Below are positions 34,003-43,691 of a DNA stretch of 64,000 nt, piece by piece. The position numbers and the translations under genes are program-made. Below the pieces are notes generated by a model. The model saw only the letters and a program-made list of their open reading frames with translations. It made no database searches and was not told the origin of the DNA. Each line of letters starts with the position of its first letter. Position 1 is the stretch's first letter. Source of the DNA: JAVJRN01 sp040218415 (GTDB lineage Bacteria > Bacteroidota > Bacteroidia > Cytophagales > Cyclobacteriaceae); contig JAVJRN010000049.1 in NCBI GenBank assembly GCA_040218415.1, positions 310,001 to 374,000 on the forward strand, given 5' to 3'.

Positions 34003-34449
34003 TTAAACCAATATTTGCGCAGTATGATCTTTCGTTTTCACCTTAGCAATGACCTCTTCAATGATCCCTTGCTCATCAATGATAAACGTAGTTCTTAAAG
34101 TTCCCATGTACGTTTTTCCATACATTTTCTTTTCACCCCAAACCCCAAAAAGATTGTGAACGACATGATCTGTGTCGGCAATGAGGGGGAAAGGAAGATT
34201 TTGCTTTTCTATAAATTTTTTATGAGACGCGGTGCTGTCTTGGCTTACGCCAATCACAACATAACCCTGTGCTAATAACGATTGATAATTATCTCGCAAA
34301 TTACAGGCTTGTGCTGTACAGCCGGGTGTATTGTCTTTTGGGTAAAAATATAAAACGATTTTTTTATCACTAAAATCAGAGGATTTAATCGTGTTTCCAT
34401 CTTGATCTATCCCTTCAAATTCAGGTGCTTTTTCTCCTTTTTCAAGCAT
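34003..34449 (-). CDS. bcp: Thioredoxin-dependent thiol peroxidase (Bcp/PrxQ)
   Basis: 148-aa peroxiredoxin that reduces hydrogen and organic peroxides. Peroxidatic Cys44 and resolving Cys49 in DNTPGCTAQACNLRD, the spacing of five typical of the atypical 2-Cys Bcp class. Starts at the ATG whose A is also the last base of the upstream peptidase stop codon (TAATG), so it is translationally coupled to the M23 peptidase. Confidence 0.96.
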   Translation of the reverse strand: MLEKGEKAPEFEGIDQDGNTIKSSDFSDKKIVLYFYPKDNTPGCTAQACNLRDNYQSLLAQGYVVIGVSQDSTASHKKFIEKQNLPFPLIADTDHVVHNLFGVWGEKKMYGKTYMGTLRTTFIIDEQGIIEEVIAKVKTKDHTAQILV

Positions 34450-36350
34450 TATAATGATTTTTTGAATTCAACTTTATTACCTACAGCATCGCTGACCAAC
34501 AAAGTAAACGAACCTTGAAACGTATTGTTTTCACTGCGCCCTTTAGCAGTAATCAAGTTGTACTTGGCATCATATTCCATCAATAAAAATTCCCCATTGA
34601 GCTCAGCGCGAAAATTGGATACTCCTGATAGGTCATCGGTAATTTTGAATTGTAGACTCTTGCTATTGACCACTATAGGGGTGATTTTAGGAGAAATACT
34701 GTCAGTAGCTATGGTGTAACTGACCAAATCTCGCGTATTAAATGCAATTGCATTTTCGCCTTTCATCCATTCTCCGCCCTGATAACTTAATCTTCCCCTA
34801 TAGATTGAGTATATGCTTGACAAGGAGTCAATGTATTTTATTTGAGGTTTGAATTTGATGGTTGCAGTTGATTTTAATGCTATATCATCGTGATCAAACG
34901 AAAAGAGCTCGAGACCTTTTGCGCTATCAAAGCTGCTCGAATAGCTAAAATACAGGGTATCAAATAAAGTTGTCTTATTGAACGTGATGTCTGCGGTGTT
35001 GCTTTCAATTTGCTTCGATTGTTCGGAGGGGATTAATGCTTGAATGTTTGTGTTGATTATTTCACCGGAGTAATTCACGGAATCAGGTAAGCCATTTCTT
35101 AGATCCCAAATGAAATAGCTTGATTTTCTATCCGAAAAGTAGGGTATCACATCTTTTTTGGATTGTCCAAGGAAGACCTCTATTTTATTGTCAGGGTTGG
35201 CTTTGAAGTGAATGAAATCTCGATGTATTGCGTATTTATCGATCCATTGATCTGGACGGTTGACTATTTTTCTCTGGTTAATTTTTGTGTCAAAGGAGGA
35301 AATGTTGTGATAACTGTCCGCTAAAAATATTTCTATTTGGTGGCTAGTATCTGAGAATACAAAACCTTTATTGGAAGTCAAATAAAAATCCTGAGTATTG
35401 CCATCATCGAGATACAGTTTGTCAAATTTAGGACGACCATTTTTATAAGCTCGGTAATTGTAATGGGCGAGTATGTTGCGTTGTTTGGCAAAGGAAAGGC
35501 TGTTCTTTTTGTGATGATAAATGGTATCTCCATTAACTCGACATACTATTTCTGGAATACCATTTTTGCTCCAAACGCCATTCATGAGGTCATAGGCATA
35601 AATTTCAATACCAATTCTACCTTTTAGATCGATGGGTACGCGGGTCGTGTATTTGCCATTTACTTTAATGACATCAAACTCGTATCGCCCAAACATATCG
35701 TTGATTCTTGCATCTCCAGAGATTGTAGTGAAGGCAATTTTTTTAAGTATTGGTGTCATGTCATCCACGATTTCAGGAAAGTCAAACCTTAAAGGATCTA
35801 ATGCCCGTTGATTTATGTCTCTGATTTCAAAGTGTAGATGTGGTCCTGATGAAGAACCAGAGTTTCCTGAGAATCCAATAACTTCTCCTTTTCGATAGAC
35901 AAAATCTCCCGATTTTGTAAAAATTTCAACATCATACGATTCATTTTTATACTGTAATTCTGTGATGAATCTATCTAATTCTGGATTGAGCCGGTCAAGA
36001 TGTGCGTATACACTTGTGGTGCCGTTGGGGTGTCGCATATAAAGCGCTTTTCCGTAACCGTAAGGCGAAATTTTGATACGCCAAATGTAACCTTCGGCTG
36101 TAGCCAAAATTGGTAATCCAATTTTTCCTCCAGTTTTTATATCTATTCCTGCATGAAAATGTGAGGAGCGTAATTCGCCCATAGTGCCTGCCAAATAGTT
36201 GGGCTGGCCAGGATTTATAGGAAATCCGTAGTAGCCATCGACAGTGAATTCTTGCGCGTAGGTTTTTAACACGCAGAAATGAAATGCCAAAAGGACATAA
36301 ACAGCAAATGTCAAATATTTTGAATATGGTAAAAGAAAGGTGTATCTCAT
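34449..36350 (-). CDS. M23 family (LytM/lysostaphin-like) metallopeptidase, large
   Basis: 633 aa from the ATG at 36350; a TTG 12 bases upstream is less likely. A signal peptide (about 1-32, ending YAQ) is followed at once by the M23 domain (about 45-180): zinc ligands His66 and Asp70 in HFHAGID, then YAHL (His117) and HLHFE (His171, His173). All catalytic residues are present, so it is probably an active cell-wall endopeptidase. A long C-terminal region (about 185-633) of beta-sandwich type with no catalytic motif follows. One-base overlap with bcp. Confidence 0.93.
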   Translation of the reverse strand: MRYTFLLPYSKYLTFAVYVLLAFHFCVLKTYAQEFTVDGYYGFPINPGQPNYLAGTMGELRSSHFHAGIDIKTGGKIGLPILATAEGYIWRIKISPYGYGKALYMRHPNGTTSVYAHLDRLNPELDRFITELQYKNESYDVEIFTKSGDFVYRKGEVIGFSGNSGSSSGPHLHFEIRDINQRALDPLRFDFPEIVDDMTPILKKIAFTTISGDARINDMFGRYEFDVIKVNGKYTTRVPIDLKGRIGIEIYAYDLMNGVWSKNGIPEIVCRVNGDTIYHHKKNSLSFAKQRNILAHYNYRAYKNGRPKFDKLYLDDGNTQDFYLTSNKGFVFSDTSHQIEIFLADSYHNISSFDTKINQRKIVNRPDQWIDKYAIHRDFIHFKANPDNKIEVFLGQSKKDVIPYFSDRKSSYFIWDLRNGLPDSVNYSGEIINTNIQALIPSEQSKQIESNTADITFNKTTLFDTLYFSYSSSFDSAKGLELFSFDHDDIALKSTATIKFKPQIKYIDSLSSIYSIYRGRLSYQGGEWMKGENAIAFNTRDLVSYTIATDSISPKITPIVVNSKSLQFKITDDLSGVSNFRAELNGEFLLMEYDAKYNLITAKGRSENNTFQGSFTLLVSDAVGNKVEFKKSL

Positions 36351-36426
36351 ATGATTAACCAATCAAACTTACGATAGGTCTTTTTGTTAAGCTGTATTTC
36401 CAGAGAAGTATGGGTGTCGGTTGATA

Positions 36427-37035
36427 TTATTTTATTTCAAAGTTGAACATTTCCTGATCTTCTAATGTGCCAACGAGTTGGTCTCCAATCGCTATTGGCC
36501 CAACACCTTTAGGTGTTCCAGTGAAGATGATATCACCAGTTTTTAAGGTAAAGTACTTTGAAACAAAAGCAATGATTTCATCAATATTCCATAGCATCAA
36601 CGAGGTGTTTCCTGCTTGGACTGTTTTATTATTTATACTCAGCGAAATGTTGATATTATTCATGTCATATTTCTCTTTTGCAATAAAAGGCGAAACGACC
36701 GCAGAATGATTAAACGCTTTGGCAAGTTCCCAAGGTAAACCCTTTGATTTCAAATAAGCCTGTGTATCGCGTGCGGTAAAGTCGATTCCAAGACCTATTT
36801 CATCATAATATTTATGAGCATATTCTTGATCTATGGATTTTCCTTCTTTTTTGATCTTCACCAACAATTCAACTTCATAATGAATATCTTTCGAAAAGGC
36901 TGGATGGTAGAAAGGGTCATTGTCTTTCAAAAGCGCTGTGTCGGGCTTCATAAATATGACAGGCTGCTCTGGCCTTTCATTGCCCAGCTCTTTGATATGA
37001 TCCACGTAGTTTCTGCCAATACAAATTATTTTCAT
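36427..37035 (-). CDS. Fumarylacetoacetate hydrolase (FAH) family protein
   Basis: 202-aa compact member of the FAH family, close to acylpyruvase/FAHD1-type enzymes. Shows IGRNYVDHIKELGNERP, the metal-binding E/E/D set in HYEVELLVKI and GIDFTARDTQ, and TGTPKGVGPI. Likely hydrolase or decarboxylase of acylpyruvates or oxaloacetate. Nine bases separate it from the MtaB gene upstream, so the two may be co-transcribed. Confidence 0.9.
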   Translation of the reverse strand: MKIICIGRNYVDHIKELGNERPEQPVIFMKPDTALLKDNDPFYHPAFSKDIHYEVELLVKIKKEGKSIDQEYAHKYYDEIGLGIDFTARDTQAYLKSKGLPWELAKAFNHSAVVSPFIAKEKYDMNNINISLSINNKTVQAGNTSLMLWNIDEIIAFVSKYFTLKTGDIIFTGTPKGVGPIAIGDQLVGTLEDQEMFNFEIK

Positions 37036-37044
37036 AGTTCGCTC

Positions 37045-38364
37045 TTAGTGATGCGCTAATATTTCTTCTTTTTCTGTGATTTCCATAACCGTATGCTCAT
37101 CTACGGAGACCATCACAATTTCTTTTAATTCGTTGATCAACACAGGGTCATATTTGGCCTTTACCCTTATGTAATTGCTGGTAAAACCTTCCATCACACC
37201 CTCATTTACGTCATCTTCGAAGAGTACTTTTCCTTCTTTTCCGACTTGACTTTCATAGAAGAAACGTTTCTTCTTTTCTGACAAGGATCTCAACATTTTG
37301 GAACGCTCGTTGCGAACGGATAATGGCACTTCATTCTCCATCTCTTCGGCCTTTGTATTGGCTCTTTCGGAATAGGTGAATACATGTAAATAGCTGACGT
37401 CTAACTCTGTCAAAAACTCATAGGTGCGCTTAAATTCAGCATCACTTTCCCCAGGGAAACCCGTAATAACATCTACTCCGATACAGCAATCAGGCATGAG
37501 ATTTTTGATCGTTGTAACCCTTTCTCGATATAAGTCGGATAAATATCTACGATTCATCAATTTTAGCACTTCATCGCTTCCTGACTGCAATGGGATGTGA
37601 AAATGATGTGCAAAACGCTTGGCTTTAGATACGAATTGGATGATTTCATTGGAAAGTAAATTGGGCTCGATAGAAGAAATTCTGAATCGTTCTATTCCTT
37701 CCACATCGTCCAAGGCTTGTATTAAGTCGATAAATTTCTCTTTTCTTTTTCCATTTTGAATCCCAAAGTCGCCAATATTAACACCTGTAAGTACAATTTC
37801 TTTTACTTCAGCTTTTGCAATTTCTTTTGCCTGTGCTACAATATTTTCAATGGTGTCACTGCGACTTTTGCCACGTGCCAGAGGTATGGTGCAGAAAGCA
37901 CAGCCATAATTGCAGCCATCTTGTACTTTTAAAAAAGTACGGGTACGGTCTCCATAGGAGTGAGAGGCATTGAAGGTATTGGCTTCTTGAATTTCTGAGG
38001 CGTAAATTTTAGTTTCATTGGTAGACACAAACTCATCCAGATAATCGAGTAATCTGAATTTTTCCGCTGCGCCTAATACAGCATCCACACCGGGTATTTC
38101 ACTTATTTCTTTCGGCTTCAATTGTGCATAGCAACCTATGATGGTCACATAGCTTTCAGGTGAGATTTTTTTGGCTTCTTTTACTATTTTACGACATTTT
38201 TTGTCCGCATTTTCTGTGACCGAACAAGTGTTAATAACAAAAATATCGGGAGTTTCTGTGAAATTAACTTTTTGGAATCCACGATCCTCAAACATTCTTG
38301 AGATCGTTGAGGTCTCAGAAAAATTCAATTTACATCCAAGCGTATAAAAAGCTACTTTTTTCAT
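37045..38364 (-). CDS. mtaB: tRNA t6A37 methylthiotransferase
   Basis: Radical-SAM enzyme that adds a methylthio group to t6A at position 37 of tRNAs reading ANN codons. 439 aa: N-terminal MTTase domain with Cys11 (LGCKLN), Cys47 and Cys78 for the auxiliary cluster, the radical-SAM cluster Cys151, Cys155 and Cys158 in GCNYGCAFC, and a C-terminal TRAM domain (about 380-439). The MtaB type is favoured over MiaB and RimO by the LGCKLNFSE start. Confidence 0.92.
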   Translation of the reverse strand: MKKVAFYTLGCKLNFSETSTISRMFEDRGFQKVNFTETPDIFVINTCSVTENADKKCRKIVKEAKKISPESYVTIIGCYAQLKPKEISEIPGVDAVLGAAEKFRLLDYLDEFVSTNETKIYASEIQEANTFNASHSYGDRTRTFLKVQDGCNYGCAFCTIPLARGKSRSDTIENIVAQAKEIAKAEVKEIVLTGVNIGDFGIQNGKRKEKFIDLIQALDDVEGIERFRISSIEPNLLSNEIIQFVSKAKRFAHHFHIPLQSGSDEVLKLMNRRYLSDLYRERVTTIKNLMPDCCIGVDVITGFPGESDAEFKRTYEFLTELDVSYLHVFTYSERANTKAEEMENEVPLSVRNERSKMLRSLSEKKKRFFYESQVGKEGKVLFEDDVNEGVMEGFTSNYIRVKAKYDPVLINELKEIVMVSVDEHTVMEITEKEEILAHH

Positions 38365-38593
38365 AGAGGCTGCAAAACTACATTGAAAGCCACAAGGAGG
38401 CTAATTTTTTAACAAATACTCACTCTTTGCTCAAAATCTTCTCATTGAAAATAAGGTGCTGACTATTTTGGGTTTACAAAAATATTTCAAAAGAATAACC
38501 TTAGAGAAATCAGCAAACTGTTGTCGGATTTATCGTGGTTACATTTTTCTAATGGACAGTTTAACGACAATTATCAAAACAGCAAAATGACTA

Positions 38594-41119
38594 TTACTGT
38601 CCGACTAGGATAAATGGCGCCCAGAAATAAGGCTCATGGTATTTTTCAGACTTGATTAAACTGATTTTTGCTTTTCGCAAAGAATTGGCAAAAGTGAGGT
38701 TATCCGTTTGATACACGAGATCACCGTAAAAGGAGATCATCAAATCTGCCGTTGATAGATCAGAGACCTTCCAAAGTGATACAATAAGGTTTTGAGCGCC
38801 AGCATACATGAGCGCGCGCGATAATCCCATCACACCTTCTCCTTTTTCTAATTTGCCAAGTCCTGTCTCACAAGCTGACAATGTGACTAGCGAAACGTCC
38901 ATATTCAGGTTGTATATTTCTCCTGAAAAAAGACTTCCATCTTCTTGATTGTCAGGGGATAGGAAAATTTTAGAAAGTTCTGGTTTTGACTCATTGACCA
39001 CTCCATGAGTCGCAAAGTGAAGATATTTGAAGTCACTTAGGTTCGTGTTTTTAAGCGCGTTTTCTGATGCGTTTTTTTCAAGCAGGGCAGTAGGACGGGT
39101 CGTTGTACCTATAAAAAGGTATTTGATTTCTTTGATTTCTTTTTCAGTACCCGGTAAGTCTACCATTCGGCTATCATTGTTTTCAAAAGTAATGGGCGCA
39201 TTAAGCAGAATACCTCCGCCAGTTAAGTTTTTAGTATTTCGCCGGTTGTACCAAAGGGTAGATGAATAGTCATAAGCAATACTTTTAGACATAATTAATG
39301 GCTCACTTTCAACGCTTTTTTTCAATGCTTCAAACGGAATAGTACTTAGAATGCCGGCAGGAATTATTTGTAACCGTGTTATGTTTTTGATATTATGAGG
39401 TATTAATAGTTCATAGAGTTCCATGGCTTGCTGGTCATAGACTTTCTTTATTCTATACTTTATGGCGTTTCGGTAACTTTTAACTATTGAATAGAAGTTA
39501 TCCGGTTTTGGTTTGGTGATAACTGATAATTTATGGTCGGCTATGATGAAAATGAAAATTTTGTTTTCACCCACAAAGTATGAAAGCAATGCTTCATTAC
39601 TTTTTAATTTTTCTTTTATGTCCTTTTCAGCAGCGAGTGAGGTGTTGAACTTGAGGTCGAAGTATTTAGGGAATTCACCTTCGATTCGCTCGATCAGCTT
39701 ACGATATTCTCGCTCGTAAGTGAATAATTCATTCTTATATTTGACGATATCACCTTTGCCTTCCGCTAGTTTCAATTCGAAGTAATTGATTTTTGTTTTG
39801 AAACTGTCTTCTAAAAAGATCACTTCATCGGGAATGCCAGCAAATTGTTTTGCATGTGTCTCGGCTATTGCTTCCAACAATATGGCCGACTTACTTCTTT
39901 CGCAGTAGCGAAAAGCTTCACTTAAATATTTCTGTGAATTGATGGTGTTTTCCGCCAATATCAATGACAGGGAAATGGCATTTTCATACAGCTGATTGGC
40001 CACTTGACTCAAATGAAGCTTGTCAGACTCATTTTGTCTCAGTTGTCGAATTTTAGAAACCAAACGGTCAGCAATATTGTAGCTTTCCAATGCAACAAAT
40101 AAATCTCTGGGTTTGAGTGATTTTTCAAAATGCAAAGCTTCCAATGCTTTAGCCTTTGCTTGAAGCGAGCTCAACAGCACGTCGGCATTTAGAAACCCAG
40201 CGAGTGTTGGGTGATCATACACACTTTGAAACTCTTGGTCTGGTAAGTTCGCGAAAATAGATTTTTGATAATAATGCACTGCCTTTTTGAAGTCTGATTC
40301 TTTCATGGCGACATCACCTAGCAAAAAGTAAGTATTGGCAATCTCTGGATGCGTGCTGCCATAAAGATTTTCATACATGTCCAATGCCTGATTTTGCAAT
40401 TTTTCAGCCGAAAGGTAATCTTGCTGAGCATAATAAATCAGTCCCTTGTTCGATAGGGTATAGGCCTTGTTAGGATGTTCGCCGCTATATAATCCATTCC
40501 ATATTTCATTGACTTCATCTAGATATCGGATAGCATCGGCATAATTTCCTTGGGCGCTATTGGCAAAAGCTAGATTACTATAAACCAAAGCTACTTTAGC
40601 TGACTTGGGGCCTTCTTTGGCTTTGTAAATTTTCAGGGCACGATTGAAATAGATGATCGCTTGAAGAAACTCGCTTTCAAGGTATATTAAGCCGATATTA
40701 TTGTACGAATCTGCAATTTCAAGCGCATTATTTTCTAGAAGCGATTGTCTAATGTTCAGAGACCGCTCATGATAGGAAAGCGCCAAGCTTTTATTACCGT
40801 TGTTCCAAAAGGTGATACCCAAATCTTCAAAGCAATTTGCGGCTAAAAGCGAACTTTTATCTTTTAGTCTTGCCTCCATCGATTTCAATGTTTTTAATGC
40901 CAAGTCATTTTGCCCAAGTTGCAGGTATATATCACCAAGAAGAAGCATGAATTGATCTTTTCCTTCTTTCGAGATGGTGGAAGTATCAATGCTCAGCAAT
41001 AAATTAAGTGCAGGCTCAAATTGGCCATCTTTGATTTTTACCCGAATGGGAGCTTCATTGAATGTTTGACTCCATAGAACGAAGGGCAAAACGAGAAGTA
41101 TTATCAGTATGCTTCTCAT
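38594..41119 (-). CDS. Exported TPR-CHAT (caspase-like) protein
   Basis: 841 aa from the ATG at 41119, preferred to an in-frame ATG at 41137 because MRSILIILLVLPFVLWSQ is a signal peptide and the longer start would overlap the upstream gene. At least eight tetratricopeptide repeats (about 30-330: NIGLIYLES, NLAFANSAQGNYADA, TYFLLGDVAMKESDF), a helical linker, then a CHAT domain (about 560-841) with catalytic His705 in YLHFATHG and Cys750 in LSACETG, both intact. CHAT proteases are caspase/separase relatives; being exported is unusual among cytoplasmic effectors. One base separates it from the upstream barrel gene. Confidence 0.9.
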   Translation of the reverse strand: MRSILIILLVLPFVLWSQTFNEAPIRVKIKDGQFEPALNLLLSIDTSTISKEGKDQFMLLLGDIYLQLGQNDLALKTLKSMEARLKDKSSLLAANCFEDLGITFWNNGNKSLALSYHERSLNIRQSLLENNALEIADSYNNIGLIYLESEFLQAIIYFNRALKIYKAKEGPKSAKVALVYSNLAFANSAQGNYADAIRYLDEVNEIWNGLYSGEHPNKAYTLSNKGLIYYAQQDYLSAEKLQNQALDMYENLYGSTHPEIANTYFLLGDVAMKESDFKKAVHYYQKSIFANLPDQEFQSVYDHPTLAGFLNADVLLSSLQAKAKALEALHFEKSLKPRDLFVALESYNIADRLVSKIRQLRQNESDKLHLSQVANQLYENAISLSLILAENTINSQKYLSEAFRYCERSKSAILLEAIAETHAKQFAGIPDEVIFLEDSFKTKINYFELKLAEGKGDIVKYKNELFTYEREYRKLIERIEGEFPKYFDLKFNTSLAAEKDIKEKLKSNEALLSYFVGENKIFIFIIADHKLSVITKPKPDNFYSIVKSYRNAIKYRIKKVYDQQAMELYELLIPHNIKNITRLQIIPAGILSTIPFEALKKSVESEPLIMSKSIAYDYSSTLWYNRRNTKNLTGGGILLNAPITFENNDSRMVDLPGTEKEIKEIKYLFIGTTTRPTALLEKNASENALKNTNLSDFKYLHFATHGVVNESKPELSKIFLSPDNQEDGSLFSGEIYNLNMDVSLVTLSACETGLGKLEKGEGVMGLSRALMYAGAQNLIVSLWKVSDLSTADLMISFYGDLVYQTDNLTFANSLRKAKISLIKSEKYHEPYFWAPFILVGQ

Positions 41120-41120
41120 C

Positions 41121-42143
41121 TTAGAACCTGAATACATAGCCTACATTTGAAACGAATTCTCTCGACAATCCATCTGGATTTTTCTTTCTTTTAATTATTC
41201 GAAACCCATTGATTATTTTAATACCATGTTGCGTGGAAAACTGATATCCGCCTCCTAAAAGTAAAGTAAGCGCCAGTCCGTTCGATCCGATAACTTCTTT
41301 TTCTACGATTCCCTGAAAATTATTATCCTCGTCTACTGCCGGTAACCGTACTTTGTCATTGTTTAACCTATAGATAGGAAGCAATCCGATATTGACATTC
41401 CAGTTTAGAAATCGAAAATTTCTTTCAACGCGCAGCATGATATCTTCACCTCTGCGCAATTCACGAGATTGAGGGTACTGAAGTGTTTCCTCTTCTTTGG
41501 GCGTGCCCAACCAGCTATTCCAAGTAAAAGAGTTATTAGTTCTGCCAAAAGAATGTTGCCAGCCAGTGGCGAATAGCCATTTGGATGTAATGTACGAAGC
41601 GCCCATTACCAAGTCATAGGTACCCAAACTCGTTTGATTATACAAAGGCAATGTTCTACCTGTGGCAGTAACTTTGTCGTCTTCGCCTGTTGGTATTTTA
41701 CTTCCTATAGTTACACCGAGTTGTCCTGGGCCAATGTTACCGAAGAGCCGGCTCAAGCTTAACGATAAATCACCAATACCCTGATTATCAGTCAATGGTC
41801 CTTCTACTCGCACATAAGGTATTTTCACTTGAAAAGTAGTTTTCTCATTGATCCCAATATTGGCATCTATGATATAATTGAAAGCTTTATCTCCAAACCT
41901 TGATCTGCCGTAATAATGAGATAGTTCGATTGATCGCAGTTTGATCCTAATTCTTTTAGCGTATTGTTGGTCAGGTTTCATAGCACCCATCGTGCAGAAA
42001 CCTGCATCACTGCAACCTTGACCTTTGATATCGGTAGAATATATAGCCGCCAAAATAAGGGTTAAAATTATTTTTAGAGATATCCCTTTTAATAAAGTAG
42101 CAAGGCTTGGTCTGATTTGTTTAAATGGGAAGCGGAAGTTCAT
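41121..42143 (-). CDS. Outer-membrane barrel-type protein paired with the CHAT gene
   Basis: 340 aa. An N-terminal hydrophobic segment (about 18-42, cleavage near IKGQ) precedes GCSDAGFCTMGAMK, two cysteines that could form a disulfide in the mature N-terminus. The rest alternates strands typical of a 'transporter' beta-barrel (TTFQVKIPYVRVEG, YDLVMGASYI, NFRFLNWNVNIGLLPIYRL), ending in an aromatic strand (NVGYVFRF). Not a known named family. It is the first gene of a two-gene unit with the TPR-CHAT protein and could be its outer-membrane partner, which is an inference from adjacency. Confidence 0.7.
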   Translation of the reverse strand: MNFRFPFKQIRPSLATLLKGISLKIILTLILAAIYSTDIKGQGCSDAGFCTMGAMKPDQQYAKRIRIKLRSIELSHYYGRSRFGDKAFNYIIDANIGINEKTTFQVKIPYVRVEGPLTDNQGIGDLSLSLSRLFGNIGPGQLGVTIGSKIPTGEDDKVTATGRTLPLYNQTSLGTYDLVMGASYITSKWLFATGWQHSFGRTNNSFTWNSWLGTPKEEETLQYPQSRELRRGEDIMLRVERNFRFLNWNVNIGLLPIYRLNNDKVRLPAVDEDNNFQGIVEKEVIGSNGLALTLLLGGGYQFSTQHGIKIINGFRIIKRKKNPDGLSREFVSNVGYVFRF

Positions 42144-42350
42144 TGATCTTCTATAGTTCTGCAGTTATCAAAGAATGCATTATTCAAAGACAAGCTACAA
42201 AAATGAGCGATGTATTCCGGGTATGTATACCTTTTGTTGACCGTAATTTTGTGAAATATTTGGAGCGAAAGGCACTTGATCGAAGCTTATTCGTGTTTTA
42301 AATGAAAAGACCTAACTATCGCTACTTCAATTGAATGGAGATTTTAAAAG

Positions 42351-43004
42351 TTAGAAACTAGTGAAAACATAGGACAGAATGTTACTGCCCATTTGTAGCG
42401 CTTGCTGTCTTAGGCTTTCAGGATCATTATAAACTGATCGATCTTCCCATCCATTCCCTAAATCTGACTCATAGGAGTAGTAACACACCAACCTACCTTC
42501 ATAGATAATCCCAAATCCTTGCGCTGGTTTCCCATCATGTTCATGCACTTTTGGCGGCCCAGATTTAAAATCAAATTTTTGATGATAGATAGGATGGTCA
42601 AAGGGTAGTTCTACAAAGTCTAGCTCTGGAAATACTTTTTTCATTTCTAACCGGATGAATTTATCAAGGCCATAATTATCATCGATGTGCAAAAATCCAC
42701 CAGATGTCAAGTATTCTCTTAAATTTTCTGCTTCAGCATTGCTGAAAACAACATTTCCATGTCCTGTGAGATATACGTACGGATAGCTAAAAATTTCTGG
42801 ACTTCCTACCTCAACGATATCTTCGTTGCGGTCAATCGCTGTACCCAACTGCTGATTGCAAAATTCAATTAGGTTAGGTAAAGCAGATTTGTTAGCATAC
42901 CAATCACCACCACCATCATATTTTATTTTGGCAAGCTGTATATCCTGAGCTAATAGGATATTGCAAGTAAGAAAGGCTAGAAGGAGCGATTGGGTTATTT
43001 TCAT
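42351..43004 (-). CDS. DUF4159 domain protein (exported)
   Basis: 217 aa from the ATG at 43004; an in-frame start at 43019 would overlap the upstream stop, and the family's signal MKITQSLLLAFLTCNILLAQ starts here. The mature protein is a DUF4159 domain (FAKIKY-like start IQLAKIKYDGGGDWYAN, SYPYVYLTGHGNVV, LREYLTSGGFLHIDDN, ELDFVELPFDHPIYH), a class I glutamine amidotransferase-like fold without the usual Cys. Function unknown. One base after the HAD phosphatase gene, so co-transcribed. Confidence 0.88.
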   Translation of the reverse strand: MKITQSLLLAFLTCNILLAQDIQLAKIKYDGGGDWYANKSALPNLIEFCNQQLGTAIDRNEDIVEVGSPEIFSYPYVYLTGHGNVVFSNAEAENLREYLTSGGFLHIDDNYGLDKFIRLEMKKVFPELDFVELPFDHPIYHQKFDFKSGPPKVHEHDGKPAQGFGIIYEGRLVCYYSYESDLGNGWEDRSVYNDPESLRQQALQMGSNILSYVFTSF

Positions 43005-43005
43005 A

Positions 43006-43665
43006 TTAATTATTACCAATTAGGCTGATAATTTGTTGCAAATCCAAATTTGTAAAATCATCAATGATTAAGTCCGCAATGAGCTCTTCTCTTTTATGTG
43101 AAGTGGCTAAAGCAATAACTTTTGACCCAGCATTCTCTCCAGCTTTTATGCCTGAGATGGCATCTTCAAAGACGATACAATTTTTATTTTCTCTGTCGAT
43201 ACCAGCTGCACACTTTTGGTAAATTTCAGGATTTGGCTTGCCCTTAGTTACTGCTCGCTCATCAAAAATAGCATCAAAATAGTGTCTGATTCCGAGACCA
43301 TCTAAAGTAAAAATCACATTCTCTTCGGGAGCAGAAGTACCCACAGCCATTGGAATTTGATTTTTTTTCGCTAGTTCCAAAAAGTCAATTAAACCCGCAG
43401 TAGGAGCCAAGTCTGAGCGATAAAGATTTCTATATATCTCTTCTTTTTGAAGTCCTATTTTCCGAGCTTCTTCTTTCGACATTTCCTGATTAAACACCAC
43501 CGCCATCAATTCCATCAATGTTCTTCCATTCATTTTTTCACGATAGAACTCATCAGAAATAGTGATGTCATATTTTTTGGCAAGTTCCTGCCATGCTAAA
43601 AAATGGTATTTGTGATTATTAATAATCACGCCATCCATGTCAAATAGTAAACCTATATGCTTCAA
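43006..43665 (-). CDS. HAD-superfamily phosphatase/phosphomutase (beta-phosphoglucomutase-like)
   Basis: 219 aa. Nucleophile Asp9 and acid/base Asp11 in LLFDMDGV, a four-helix cap (about 16-80), motif II Thr/Ser in VGTSAPEE, motif III Lys in TKGKPNPEIY, and the metal-binding IVFEDAISGIKAGENAG. The cap and EDAxxGxxAG motif fit the PgmB/phosphoglycolate phosphatase subgroup; substrate not decidable. Lies 26 bases from the PafA-type phosphatase gene. Confidence 0.9.
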   Translation of the reverse strand: MKHIGLLFDMDGVIINNHKYHFLAWQELAKKYDITISDEFYREKMNGRTLMELMAVVFNQEMSKEEARKIGLQKEEIYRNLYRSDLAPTAGLIDFLELAKKNQIPMAVGTSAPEENVIFTLDGLGIRHYFDAIFDERAVTKGKPNPEIYQKCAAGIDRENKNCIVFEDAISGIKAGENAGSKVIALATSHKREELIADLIIDDFTNLDLQQIISLIGNN

Positions 43666-43691
43666 TTTTTTGTCTTTTAATTGCTGTAATG

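Noticed and set aside
42203..42301. 33-codon plus-strand frame (MSDVFRVCIPFVDRN...) upstream of the barrel gene
   Set aside because: It lies antisense in the promoter region of the barrel/CHAT unit, lacks a nearby -7 box and a terminator, and is short enough to occur by chance.
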